Source of the DNA: Moraxella ovis
GTDB lineage: Bacteria; Pseudomonadota; Gammaproteobacteria; Pseudomonadales; Moraxellaceae
DNA length: 64,000 bases
NCBI RefSeq assembly: GCF_900453105.1
Contig: NZ_UGPW01000001.1
Span: 496,001-560,000, forward strand
Direction: 5' to 3'
A program made the translations under genes and the position numbers. A model generated the notes under the pieces. The model saw only the letters and a list, made by a program, of their open reading frames with translations. It did not search any database and was not told the DNA's origin. Of this stretch, positions 36,832-46,143 are shown piece after piece; positions within the stretch are counted from its first letter, which is position 1; each line of letters opens with the position of its first letter.

Positions 36832-38526
36832 ATGAATAATAAATTCACCACGCCATCAGATCGTGCTTGGCAGGCAACGTACCGTGAGCATGGGCTAAAT
36901 ATTGATTTGTCATTGCCTGACGGCGTGCAGAGTTTGCCTGATTTTTTTGAGCGTAATTTTAGTCGTCATGCCAAGCAGCCTGTTCTGACCTTCATGGGTA
37001 AGACCATCAGCTATCACGACCTGGACATGTATAGCCGTCAGATGGCAGCCTATTTGCAGTCGTTAGGGCTGGAGTGGGGTGATAAAGTTGCTGTCATGAT
37101 GCCAAACGTACCGCAGTATTTGGTTGCGATGATGGCGATCGTGCGAGCAGGCTTTGTGTTAGTGAATGTCAATCCGCTGTACACCGCGCACGAGCTTGAA
37201 CATCAGCTAAAAGACGCTGAAGTGAAGGTTTTGTTTATTATTGAGAATTTTGCCAAGACATTTGAGAAAGTAAAAGACAAAGGGCAGATTCGCCATGTTA
37301 TCACCACAGGTGTGGGCGACATGTTGGGTCTAAAAGGCATCGTAGTCAATGCTGTCGTGCGCCATGTCAAAAAAATGGTACCAAGCTATCATATCGAAGG
37401 TGTGGTCAGATTTAACGATGTATTAAATCAAGTCTCATCATCTCGCTATGTTCGACCCAGCTTGTCCCCTGATGATGTGGCTATTTTGCAATACACCGGT
37501 GGCACGACAGGCGTGGCAAAGGGCGCGATGCTTACTCATGGTAATGTCATCTCGAACGTCGAGCAGTGCATGACCTATGTGGAGAAAGGATTTGAAAAGC
37601 CTTATCAACACGGTGATTATATGGCGGTGGCATTGCCGCTTTATCATATTTTTTCGTTCATGGTGACCTTGCTTGGTATGAATATGGGCATGGCGATGCT
37701 GCTGATCCCTAATGCGCGCGATTTGGACGATTTGACTAAGCAATTCGCCAAATACAAGCCCGTATTCTTCCCTGCGGTGAATACGCTGTTTAATGCACTT
37801 GCCAACCATAAGGACTTTCAAAAACTTGACCATTCTCGTCTCAAGGTCTCATTGGGTGGTGGCATGTCAGTACTGCCTAGCACAGCTGAGGCGTGGGAGC
37901 GCATGACGGGCAATTACATCATTGAAGGTTATGGGCTGTCTGAGACGTCGCCTGTATTGACCTTTAATCCGCTTGGGCAATACACGGGCAAAATCGGCAT
38001 TCCTTTCCCTGCGACAGACATCATTCTGCTGGACGATGACGGCAATGAAGTGGCGCTTGGCGAGGCGGGTGAGATCTGCGCCAAAGGCCCGCAGGTCATG
38101 AAAGGCTACTGGAAGCGCGACGATGAGACCGAAAAAGTCATGACGAAAAATGGTTATTTCCGCACAGGCGACATCGGCGTCATGGATGAACGCGGTTATT
38201 TTAAAATCGTCGATCGTAAAAAAGACATGATCTTGGTATCAGGCTTTAACGTCTATCCTAATGAAGTCGAAGAAGCGATCGCTGCCCACCCTAAAGTGCT
38301 GGAGTGTGGCGTCATCGGCGTGCCTGATGAACACAGCGGCGAGGTGGTTAAAGTCTTTGTGGTAAAAAAAGACGACACGCTTAGCGAAAAAGACATCAAA
38401 GCGTGGGCGAAGCAGCAGCTGACAGGTTATAAACGCCCAAAACAAGTGCAATTCGTCACCGAATTACCAAAATCTAACGTGGGTAAAATCCTACGTAAAG
38501 AGCTAAGATTGCTCGATCAATCGTAA
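36832..38526 (+). CDS. fadD: Long-chain fatty-acid-CoA ligase, copy 1
   Basis: A 564-residue AMP-forming acyl-CoA synthetase. The P-loop-like motif is LQYTGGTTGVAKGAMLTH, with the adenylate-binding GYGLSETSP and the hinge TGDIGVMDERGYFKIVDRKK. The C-terminal PKSNVGKILRKELR carries the catalytic lysine. It activates fatty acids for beta-oxidation or lipid synthesis. A second copy follows about 190 bases downstream, sharing long identical DNA in the C-terminal half. A terminator lies between. Confidence 0.92.
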   Translation: MNNKFTTPSDRAWQATYREHGLNIDLSLPDGVQSLPDFFERNFSRHAKQPVLTFMGKTISYHDLDMYSRQMAAYLQSLGLEWGDKVAVMMPNVPQYLVAMMAIVRAGFVLVNVNPLYTAHELEHQLKDAEVKVLFIIENFAKTFEKVKDKGQIRHVITTGVGDMLGLKGIVVNAVVRHVKKMVPSYHIEGVVRFNDVLNQVSSSRYVRPSLSPDDVAILQYTGGTTGVAKGAMLTHGNVISNVEQCMTYVEKGFEKPYQHGDYMAVALPLYHIFSFMVTLLGMNMGMAMLLIPNARDLDDLTKQFAKYKPVFFPAVNTLFNALANHKDFQKLDHSRLKVSLGGGMSVLPSTAEAWERMTGNYIIEGYGLSETSPVLTFNPLGQYTGKIGIPFPATDIILLDDDGNEVALGEAGEICAKGPQVMKGYWKRDDETEKVMTKNGYFRTGDIGVMDERGYFKIVDRKKDMILVSGFNVYPNEVEEAIAAHPKVLECGVIGVPDEHSGEVVKVFVVKKDDTLSEKDIKAWAKQQLTGYKRPKQVQFVTELPKSNVGKILRKELRLLDQS

Positions 38527-38546
38527 CAAAAGTAGATTTTGATTTT

Positions 38547-38580
38547 AAAAGCATGACCGACAGGGTTGTGCTTTTATTTT
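38547..38580 (+). terminator. Terminator after acyl-CoA ligase copy 1
   Basis: A 12-bp stem with two G-T pairs (38547-38558 with 38564-38575), followed by a T-rich run. Confidence 0.75.
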
Positions 38581-38719
38581 TTTGAATTGATTTTGTATAA
38601 AATATCAAAAAATTGATTGGAAAAATGGTAAAAATGTTGTATGTTATAAAACATCTGTTAACGGATAAATCAGCGCGCTGATGAGTAAATACATAAATAG
38701 TTAAAAGGAAATTAATGCC

Positions 38720-40423
38720 ATGACAGCAACGAATTTTAGCATTCCTTCAGATCGTCTTTGGATCCAGACTTATGCAGAAAAAGGGCTTGAGCTGCATTTG
38801 GATTTGCCAAGTCACATTCATTCGCTCGTTGATGCGTTTGAGGAGAGCTTTGCCAGGCATGGCAATAAGGTTGCCTATACTTGCATGGGTGCGTCTATCA
38901 CCTACAAAGAGCTTGATGATTACAGTCGTCAGATGGCGGCATATTTGCAGTCGTTAGGGCTTACCAAGGGTAATAAAGTTGCGGTCATGATGCCAAACAT
39001 TCTGCAATACCCGATTGCGATGATTGGTATTATCCGAGCAGGTCTGACCCTGGTGAATGTCAATCCGCTGTACACCGCGCATGAGCTTGAGCATCAGCTT
39101 AAGGACAGCGAGGCGGATGCATTGGTCATCGTGGAGAATTTTGCGCATACCTTTGAGAAAGTCAGAGATAAAGGCAGAGTTAAGCACGTCATCGTCGCGA
39201 CGCTTGGCGACATGTTAGGATTTAAAGGCTTTATCGTCAATGCGGTGGTGCGCCACATCAAAAAAATGGTACCCGCTTGGAACATTCCAAACCACACGAC
39301 CTTCAAAGACGCGTTAAACAGTGTATCGGCCAGCCGTTACGAGCGCCCGACGCTCACGTTAGATGACATTGCGGTATTGCAGTACACGGGCGGTACGACA
39401 GGCGTGGCCAAGGGGGCGATGCTAACCCATGCCAATTTGATCGCGAACGTCGAGCAGTGCATGACCTTTGTGAATAAGATTTTCCCTGATTCTGAGGATT
39501 TGACCGGCAAATATATCGCTGTTGCCTTACCGCTTTATCATATTTTCTCATTTATGGTGTGTGGCCTTTTGGGTATGAAGATGGGCTTTAGTCAGCTTTT
39601 GATCACCAACCCTAGAGATCTTGCGGCTGTCACTAAGGACTTTGCTAAATATAAGCCCGTATTCTTCCCTGCGGTGAATACGCTGTTCAATGCGTTGGCG
39701 CATCATGAGGGATTCCGCGCGCTTGACCACACCAACCTACGATTGTCACTTGGTGGCGGTATGTCGGTGCTGCCTAGCACGGCGGCTGAGTGGGAGAAGC
39801 TGACAGGGAATTATATCGTCGAGGGCTACGGTCTGTCTGAGACATCGCCTGTGCTAACATTGAATCCACCGGGTGGCTATACGGGCAAAATCGGCATTCC
39901 TTTCCCTGCGACAGACATCATTCTGCTGGACGATGACGGCAATGAAGTGGCGCTTGGCGAGGCGGGTGAGATCTGCGCCAAAGGCCCGCAGGTCATGAAA
40001 GGCTACTGGAAGCGCGACGATGAGACCGAAAAAGTCATGACGAAAAATGGTTATTTCCGCACAGGCGACATCGGCGTCATGGACGAAAAAGGCTTCATCA
40101 AAATCGTCGATCGTAAAAAAGACATGATCTTGGTATCAGGCTTTAACGTCTATCCTAATGAAGTCGAAGAAGCGATCGCTGCCCACCCTAAAGTGCTGGA
40201 GTGTGGCGTCATCGGCGTTGAAGATGAGCACAGTGGTGAGGCGGTTAAGGTATTCATCGTCAAAAAAGACGAAACTCTAACCGACAAAGAAGTCAAAGCA
40301 TGGGCAAGAGAGCACTTAACTGGCTATAAGCGCCCCAAACTCATCGAATTTATTGATGAGCTGCCTAAGTCGAATGTCGGTAAGATTCTGCGTAAAGACT
40401 TGCGCGCTCTTGAGAAAAAATAA
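38720..40423 (+). CDS. fadD: Long-chain fatty-acid-CoA ligase, copy 2
   Basis: A 567-residue paralogue of the preceding gene with the same motifs (TGGTTGVAKGAMLTH, GYGLSETSP, TGDIGVMDEKGFIKIVDRKK, PKSNVGKILRKDLR). The N-terminal two thirds have diverged, while 39881-40218 is almost identical to copy 1. AAAGGAAATTAATGCC precedes the start. Two copies may differ in chain-length preference or expression, since each has its own leader and terminator. Confidence 0.92.
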   Translation: MTATNFSIPSDRLWIQTYAEKGLELHLDLPSHIHSLVDAFEESFARHGNKVAYTCMGASITYKELDDYSRQMAAYLQSLGLTKGNKVAVMMPNILQYPIAMIGIIRAGLTLVNVNPLYTAHELEHQLKDSEADALVIVENFAHTFEKVRDKGRVKHVIVATLGDMLGFKGFIVNAVVRHIKKMVPAWNIPNHTTFKDALNSVSASRYERPTLTLDDIAVLQYTGGTTGVAKGAMLTHANLIANVEQCMTFVNKIFPDSEDLTGKYIAVALPLYHIFSFMVCGLLGMKMGFSQLLITNPRDLAAVTKDFAKYKPVFFPAVNTLFNALAHHEGFRALDHTNLRLSLGGGMSVLPSTAAEWEKLTGNYIVEGYGLSETSPVLTLNPPGGYTGKIGIPFPATDIILLDDDGNEVALGEAGEICAKGPQVMKGYWKRDDETEKVMTKNGYFRTGDIGVMDEKGFIKIVDRKKDMILVSGFNVYPNEVEEAIAAHPKVLECGVIGVEDEHSGEAVKVFIVKKDETLTDKEVKAWAREHLTGYKRPKLIEFIDELPKSNVGKILRKDLRALEKK

Positions 40424-40446
40424 CATCTAACACAGAAACCATCAAC

Positions 40447-40476
40447 AAAAGACTTGCCTAGCAGGTCTTTTTGTTT
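40447..40476 (+). terminator. Terminator after acyl-CoA ligase copy 2
   Basis: An 11-bp stem with one G-T pair (40447-40457 with 40461-40471), a 3-base loop and a T-rich run. Confidence 0.8.
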
Positions 40477-40542
40477 TGTGTTATTGATGATAACTTGTTA
40501 AAATGGCACTAATTTCAATCATTTATCAATCTAGGAATTTAT

Positions 40543-41259
40543 ATGCGTAATGATGGCCGTCAATTAAACGAACTTCGTCCAGTGTCGTTCGTCCGTAATT
40601 ATACCAAGCATGCTGAAGGTTCGGTTTTGGTAAGCTTTGGTGATACCAAGGTGCTGTGTACGGCGAGTGTTGAGGCAGGCGTGCCGCGCTGGCTAAAAGG
40701 TCAGGGTCAGGGCTGGCTCACGGCTGAATACGGCATGCTGCCACGCGCCACCGGTACGCGCACGCAGCGTGAAGCCGCTCGTGGCAAGCAGTCGGGAAGA
40801 ACCCAAGAGATTCAGCGTCTTATCGGGCGTTCTCTGCGCGCGATGCTGGATCTAAAAAAGCTTGGTGAGAACACCATCTACATCGATTGCGATGTGATTC
40901 AGGCTGATGGCGGCACGCGCACAGCCAGTATCACGGGCGCAGCAATCGCACTTATCGATGCGCTAGAAAGTTTGCAGCGCAATAAGAAACTAACCCAAGA
41001 TCCATTGCTTGGGCTTGTGGCGGCAGTATCGGTTGGCATCAAGGATGGCAAGGCTTATCTCGACCTTGATTATTCAGAGGATTCTACCTGTGATACGGAT
41101 TTGAATGTGGTCATGACACAGGCGGGCGGATTTATTGAAATCCAAGGAACGGCAGAGGATAAGCCGTTCACTCGTGATGAAGCGGATGTGATGTTGGCAC
41201 TTGCTGATGCAGGCATTCGCTCACTGATCGACGCTCAACAAAAGGCGCTGGGCTGGTGA
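40543..41259 (+). CDS. rph: Ribonuclease PH
   Basis: A 238-residue phosphorolytic exoribonuclease that trims tRNA 3' ends. Motifs are [36 protein letters not shown] and [20 protein letters not shown]. Length matches the intact family, unlike the frameshifted allele of some E. coli strains. The next gene starts in overlap (TGATG). Confidence 0.97.
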   Translation: MRNDGRQLNELRPVSFVRNYTKHAEGSVLVSFGDTKVLCTASVEAGVPRWLKGQGQGWLTAEYGMLPRATGTRTQREAARGKQSGRTQEIQRLIGRSLRAMLDLKKLGENTIYIDCDVIQADGGTRTASITGAAIALIDALESLQRNKKLTQDPLLGLVAAVSVGIKDGKAYLDLDYSEDSTCDTDLNVVMTQAGGFIEIQGTAEDKPFTRDEADVMLALADAGIRSLIDAQQKALGW

Positions 41260-41720
41260 TGCAAGTTCTAGATGACGGTGTATCGATTACATTGACGGGC
41301 AAGGACAGCGATCCGTTATTCTTGTGGGCGATTGGTATGCTTGTCTTTGCGCTCATCGTGGCGGTGATTTGTTTTACCACGCCTGTGCCTTATGCCATTG
41401 GTTCGGTGGCGATTTGGGCGGTTTTGATGTATTTTTTTAATCAAAAAAAACACACCGCCAAAACCCAAAAGCGATACGCCAGAGGTGTTCTTGTTGCCAA
41501 AAATCGCCATCTAACCATCAACGGCATGGGAATGTTGTTAAGCGATGATGTTCGGATTGATATCAATGGCGACAGCCTTGTGGTATCTGACAGGGGAGTG
41601 ACCCATAGATTCTTGGGGTTTGAAGATGAGCGCGAGATCGCCATCGCTAAGGCGGTGTTAATGGGTCAGAAAGTGGCTAAGCGCAATGCCAACATTACCC
41701 TGAATGAAGGTGGCGAATAA
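41259..41720 (+). CDS. Conserved hypothetical membrane protein coupled to rph
   Basis: About 153 residues. Two adjacent membrane helices (about 20-40 and 45-62) are followed by a basic segment and a soluble domain that looks like a short PH-type beta fold (LTINGMGMLLSDDVRIDING). The start ATG overlaps the rph stop by one base, so translation is probably coupled. I do not recognise a named family. Confidence 0.7.
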   Translation: MQVLDDGVSITLTGKDSDPLFLWAIGMLVFALIVAVICFTTPVPYAIGSVAIWAVLMYFFNQKKHTAKTQKRYARGVLVAKNRHLTINGMGMLLSDDVRIDINGDSLVVSDRGVTHRFLGFEDEREIAIAKAVLMGQKVAKRNANITLNEGGE

Positions 41721-41783
41721 ATTAAAAAAGAGATGTTATCACCATAGAGTATTGTAAAACCTTTAATCTGATCGCTTGTTTAT

Positions 41784-41837
41784 ACCTAAACGCGGTGTTG
41801 GTGTTGTTATGAAACGACCCCGACACCGCGTTTAGGT
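41784..41837. repeat. Inverted repeat with 17-bp arms
   Basis: 41784-41800 and 41821-41837 pair over 17 bases with one G-T. The arms read ACCTAAACGCGGTGT and its complement, 20 bases apart. There is no T-run, so it is more like a repeat element or operator than a terminator. Confidence 0.6.
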
Positions 41838-41962
41838 TTGTGCTTTTCTAGGGTAATTCTAGAGTGAGCGCAGGCTTTACTAACTATGATCTTGGATGCC
41901 AAGATCTTCGCTGGCGACAAGCGGTCAGTGATAACATGCTTTTTATATTCGCATCTAGAATA

Positions 41963-42388
41963 TTAAAAAGGCTTTACCACCACCAAAATCACCACCGCAA
42001 TCAGGATAAATACAGGAATCTCGTTAAACCATCGCCAATAGACGTGGGTTTTTAGTTTGGGATTGTCAGCAAGACGAAGACGAAAGCGACCGCACATCAG
42101 GTGGTAGATGGTGAGCAGGATGATGAGTGTAATCTTGGTGTGTAGCCAGCCTTGGGTTTTATAGATTTGCCAATTCATGATGACCATAGACAGCCCAAGA
42201 ATCCATGTTGCCATCATCGCAGGGTTCATGATGCCGCGATATAATTTACGCTCCATGATGGTGAAGCGTTCTTGGCTGATCTTGTCATCGCTCATGGCAT
42301 GATAGACGAACAGTCTTGGCAGATAAAAAATCCCCGCAAACCAGCAAACCATCGCAATGATGTGAAAGGCTTTTATGTATTCGAACAT
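41963..42388 (-). CDS. hemJ: Protoporphyrinogen oxidase HemJ (UPF0093/CopD-like)
   Basis: A 141-residue protein with four membrane helices. It has YIKAFHIIAMVCWFAGIFYL and MERKLYRGIMNPAM, both typical of HemJ, including the conserved His and Lys-Leu-Tyr. It oxidises protoporphyrinogen IX in the membrane during heme synthesis. It stands alone on the minus strand. Confidence 0.92.
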   Translation of the reverse strand: MFEYIKAFHIIAMVCWFAGIFYLPRLFVYHAMSDDKISQERFTIMERKLYRGIMNPAMMATWILGLSMVIMNWQIYKTQGWLHTKITLIILLTIYHLMCGRFRLRLADNPKLKTHVYWRWFNEIPVFILIAVVILVVVKPF

Positions 42389-42406
42389 GGCGCTATCTCA
42401 CCCAAT

Positions 42407-42433
42407 AAAAAAGTGGCATTATACCACTTTTTT
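42407..42433 (-). terminator. Terminator of the autotransporter gene
   Basis: A perfect 10-bp stem (42407-42416 with 42424-42433) and 7-base loop, with A/T-runs on both sides. Confidence 0.8.
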
Positions 42434-42455
42434 ATTTTTATCGTCTGATTGAAAA

Positions 42456-44282
42456 TTAAAACTTCATCTGCATGCCAATCAGACCGCCAACATCCGTATC
42501 ACCATCAATGTGATCTGCGGCGATGCTTGCGTTTAGATTGGCATTGCCAAACTCATACTTGGCGCCCAGATGAGCGTGAGTGTAGGTATCTTTTTCGCCC
42601 TTAATGATGGTGTTAAATCCGCGAGTATATTCTCGAATAGAGGGTAGAGATGCGGTAACGATACGCTCGTCATCGTTAAACTCTCGGCTGACACTCACAC
42701 CGCCATACAGGTCGGCTTTGTCATTTAGCGAATATTGCAGATTAAGCCCCAGCTCGCCTTGTAGGGATTTTTGGGTTTGTTTGTTAAAGCGCATCGCGGT
42801 CGATAGATTTGGGTTGTTCTCGGTGATGTCATCGACACGCACTTTTTGGGCATTCACACCGATATAGGGGTGATAAGTAACCGAATTGCCCAGCTGATAA
42901 CCAAGTTGCAATCCTGCATGAGTACGTCTGCCGTTCGTCTCGCTCGTATGAGCTCGGGGCGCGCCATCCCAGGCGATATGACGATTGGTATCAATGCTAA
43001 GGCGATCAATGCCAACGTTGGCTTTAAGTTGCACATTGCCAAATTTCTGACGATGATACAGCCCTGCGCCGACGGCTTTTGTGGTTGCGCTCATGGTGCT
43101 GCCCAGATGGTCATCTTGCTCCTGATGGCTGAGATAAAAGCCTGTATTTCTATGCTGGCCAGCATTGTCGAAGCCGAGCGTTACGATGGGATCAACATCT
43201 TGACTACCTGACATATCTGCCCATAGCGAATGTGTATGAGAGTCCAAAGTATCCATACGGCGATTAAGCTGTCGATCCTTGGCGCTGCCTGTACGGATCA
43301 GCTGAGCAGGTAGGGAGGTAATCTGTGCCGGCGCATCAATAATGTTCTGATAGTACTGGGCCAAAATGCGATGCGTGCGTCCTGATGGGTGGATGTCATC
43401 GGCAAAGGCATAGGTTTCGTTGGCAGTAGGCTCTGTGATTTGCCAATTGCCTTCAAGGCACCCTAATGATGAAATCAAGTTATTTAAATTTTGGCATGCG
43501 ACGCCGCTCACGTTGGTAAAGCCGAATTTCTCTTTGTTGGTAACCGCTTCTTGTAGAAGGGCAAAGGTGTTGGCAGGGATAACATTAGCTTCTAGGGTAT
43601 TGAGCTGTGAGAAAAGAGTGCTATTATAAACGGTCGCAGCAAGTGTTGCTGGCTGTGCGATACTGGGATTCCCAACAGCTCGAGGTGTGATGCCGACGTC
43701 AGGCAGATTCGGTACTAGAATTTGTGTTGCGCCTGCTTCATGCAAGCGATTAATAGAATTAGCTTGGCTTAAGGATGTGGATTGAATTTTTGCCAATGCT
43801 TCCGTGGTAGGTTTTGAGCTTGCTGCCAGTAGGTCATTAGCGCCGATCCAAACCGCATAAAGTGCATTGGGATCAGCCTTTTGATTATTAGCAAAGTAAT
43901 TATCCATCTGCTGGCGAACCGAAGGAATGGCAATCATATTAAATGCCGTGGTTTCATCCTTGTCAGCTTTAGCTCCACCTACGGCATAATTCGTACCCGT
44001 TAGAGTTTTGTTATCATTTGGGTTGGCAGTTAGTCCGTAGGATTTTGCCAAGGTGCCAGCCCAAGTTGTATCGGGATTGGTGGTAAATGAGCTGCCTGGC
44101 GTTCCTGTAAAAGGTGAGAGTATAGGATTGGCGTTAATTTGGCTGGCAAGATTTCCCGTATCCGACAAGCTGTCCCCAAAAATAACCAACTGACTGTAGT
44201 TGGCGTGCGAGGTTGGTGTGTATAACGAAAATGCTAATGCAGCGGCAATGGCAGAGCGCTTGATTAAAGCATGTTTTGGCAT
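42456..44282 (-). CDS. GDSL esterase/lipase autotransporter (EstA/McaP type)
   Basis: 608 residues. A Sec signal peptide (cleavage near 27, after TPTSHA) leads into a GDSL passenger: block I VIFGDSLSDTGN, the AVWIGANDLL block with its Gly-Asn-Asp, and the catalytic Asp-His pair in DDIHPSGRTHR. The C-terminal 260 residues form a 12-strand barrel ending in QMKF. Such proteins stay on the surface and split ester lipids; the Moraxella catarrhalis relative McaP is also an adhesin. The gene is single with its own terminator. Confidence 0.94.
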   Translation of the reverse strand: MPKHALIKRSAIAAALAFSLYTPTSHANYSQLVIFGDSLSDTGNLASQINANPILSPFTGTPGSSFTTNPDTTWAGTLAKSYGLTANPNDNKTLTGTNYAVGGAKADKDETTAFNMIAIPSVRQQMDNYFANNQKADPNALYAVWIGANDLLAASSKPTTEALAKIQSTSLSQANSINRLHEAGATQILVPNLPDVGITPRAVGNPSIAQPATLAATVYNSTLFSQLNTLEANVIPANTFALLQEAVTNKEKFGFTNVSGVACQNLNNLISSLGCLEGNWQITEPTANETYAFADDIHPSGRTHRILAQYYQNIIDAPAQITSLPAQLIRTGSAKDRQLNRRMDTLDSHTHSLWADMSGSQDVDPIVTLGFDNAGQHRNTGFYLSHQEQDDHLGSTMSATTKAVGAGLYHRQKFGNVQLKANVGIDRLSIDTNRHIAWDGAPRAHTSETNGRRTHAGLQLGYQLGNSVTYHPYIGVNAQKVRVDDITENNPNLSTAMRFNKQTQKSLQGELGLNLQYSLNDKADLYGGVSVSREFNDDERIVTASLPSIREYTRGFNTIIKGEKDTYTHAHLGAKYEFGNANLNASIAADHIDGDTDVGGLIGMQMKF

Positions 44283-44375
44283 GATTGATTCCTTGTGTTA
44301 ATCCTTTAAAAATACCTGCAAAGTCTAATTTGATTCATCCAATGCAGGCGCTTTATTAATTATCAACAAATAGAA

Positions 44376-45431
44376 TTATGCTGATAATGGGCAGTCTTGC
44401 GGTAGGTCGTCTAATTCACTTTTGCCTGTCATGGCGTCGATGACCTTCAATCGTGGTGCGGCTTTTTCAGGGTGTAGTCCAAGCTCTGCCATCAAGCGAT
44501 CGTCATTGGCTTGAGATTGGTTGCCTGTAGTGAGTAGCTTATCCCCATAAAAGAACGAGTTAGCGCCCGCCATGAATGCCAATGCTTGCTCGCCATCTGT
44601 CAGGCTCTCACGACCTGCTGACAGACGCACATAACTGGTCGGGCAGCAGATGCGTGTCACTGCAATCGTGCGAATCCATTCAATCACGGATAACTTGCCT
44701 TCAGCCAGAACCTTGTCACCAAGGGGCGTGCCTTCAATGGGTACCAGTAGGTTAACAGGAATGGACTGTGGTGGGATAGGCATTTGGGTGAGTTCATGCA
44801 CCCAGTCAATGCGATCTTCACGGCTCTCGCCCATGCCGACGATCGAGCCACTACATACATTGATGCCTGCATTTCTGACGTGGTCTAGCGTCTCTAGCCG
44901 ATCATCATAAGAGCGCGTGGAGGTGACTTGACTGTAGTAATTACGCGAAGTGTCCAAGTTGTGATTATAATAATCCAGTCCTGCATCTGCCAAGGTCTTG
45001 GCTTGATCGGGCTTTAGCATGCCTAGTGTCATGCATGTCTCAAGCCCCAGGTTTTTAACTTCGCCGATTAATTCAACCAGATATGGCATGTCTTTTGCGC
45101 TGGGGTGTTTCCATGCTGCACCCATACAGAAACGAGATGAGCCTGATGCTCTGGCACGTTTGGCGGCGTTGATGACTTTTTGGATTTCGAGGCGTTTTTC
45201 GGCTTCTAGACCTGTCTTGTCGCGATGATGCCCCGACTGTGAGCAGTAGCCACAGTCTTCAGGGCAGTTGCCGGTCTTGATGGATAATAGGGTGCTGATT
45301 TGAACTTCGTTGGCATTGAAATGCTGGCGATGGACGTTTTGTGCCTGCATCAGCAAATCCATCAAAGGCAAATCAAATAAACGGGCGATTTCTTCCTTGC
45401 TCTTATAGGTCGGGCTGTGTATAGTCATCAT
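44376..45431 (-). CDS. bioB: Biotin synthase
   Basis: A 351-residue radical-SAM enzyme adding sulfur to dethiobiotin. The [14 protein letters not shown] motif holds the three cluster cysteines, followed by MGAAWKHPS and YYNHNLDTS. The start at 45431 has AGGA upstream; the longer frame adds 15 residues lacking conservation. The other bio genes are not in the window, so it is a lone biotin gene. It contains [11 protein letters not shown] as expected. Confidence 0.96.
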   Translation of the reverse strand: MMTIHSPTYKSKEEIARLFDLPLMDLLMQAQNVHRQHFNANEVQISTLLSIKTGNCPEDCGYCSQSGHHRDKTGLEAEKRLEIQKVINAAKRARASGSSRFCMGAAWKHPSAKDMPYLVELIGEVKNLGLETCMTLGMLKPDQAKTLADAGLDYYNHNLDTSRNYYSQVTSTRSYDDRLETLDHVRNAGINVCSGSIVGMGESREDRIDWVHELTQMPIPPQSIPVNLLVPIEGTPLGDKVLAEGKLSVIEWIRTIAVTRICCPTSYVRLSAGRESLTDGEQALAFMAGANSFFYGDKLLTTGNQSQANDDRLMAELGLHPEKAAPRLKVIDAMTGKSELDDLPQDCPLSA

Positions 45432-45530
45432 GATGTTCCTATCAAAAAACAGATAAGCAAGCTTATCAGTAAACAAATGTTCCTTATTTTAACAAATTCT
45501 ACACCAATATCAAGCCTTAGCCATTGCTCC

Positions 45531-46031
45531 TTATTTGCCCAGCTTGGACTTAATGGCGCTAATGGCTTGCTCAGCATAAGGCTTGACCTGCGCGATGTAT
45601 GGCTTGGCTTGATCGATATAGCCTTTATACTCTTCAGGGATTTTGACGGCATGCTTGGCAACACCTGCAAACCACAGTACAAGTTTATAATCGCCTGTGA
45701 TCTTAACTTCGCCATCTTGAATGGCGGTCATAAAGGCGGCGATGTCACCTTTGGTCAGTAGCTTGACACCTGTGGTGGAGTCTTGAAATTCAATGGTTAG
45801 ATCGGGGTCTTGCGTCTTACCAAGCGTGTGCGCAAAACCGCCTTGACGAAATTCATAATAACGTTCCGCGGTCGGGCTGATGAACTGAATGCACATGTCT
45901 TTGTCTTTGACAAGCGCGGTCAGTGCTTCGTTGGTGTTATTCTTAATCAATGACGACAGGCGAAAGCCAAGTGCAGCAAGCAGGGCGTCTAGCGCATCCG
46001 CCTTAACGTCTAAAATAGGCAATGTAAACAT
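45531..46031 (-). CDS. SCP2-like sterol-carrier-domain protein
   Basis: About 166 residues with an SCP2-type fold: an N-terminal helix, then DPDLTIEFQDSTTGVKLLTK and AIQDGEVKITGDYKLVLWF, which follow the family's helix-strand pattern and the hydrophobic pocket. The end is a charged helix. The ATG at 46031 is preferred over a TTG at 46040. The domain binds lipids in related proteins; the bacterial role is unclear. It lies about 100 bases downstream of bioB's promoter side with no clear link. Confidence 0.65.
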   Translation of the reverse strand: MFTLPILDVKADALDALLAALGFRLSSLIKNNTNEALTALVKDKDMCIQFISPTAERYYEFRQGGFAHTLGKTQDPDLTIEFQDSTTGVKLLTKGDIAAFMTAIQDGEVKITGDYKLVLWFAGVAKHAVKIPEEYKGYIDQAKPYIAQVKPYAEQAISAIKSKLGK

Positions 46032-46071
46032 AAAATCCAATCTATTCTGGCTAAATTTATCTTAGTTTAAC

Positions 46072-46101
46072 AAAAACCCTAAAAAATCAAGTAGGGCTTT
46101 T
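46072..46101 (-). terminator. Weak hairpin after serB
   Basis: A10-bp imperfect stem (AAAAACCCTA with TAGGGCTTTT), a 10-base loop and T-run on the minus strand. Confidence 0.5.
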
Positions 46102-46143
46102 GTATCGGTGTTGATGTATTCTTACTGTGATAGGCAGCGTGAA

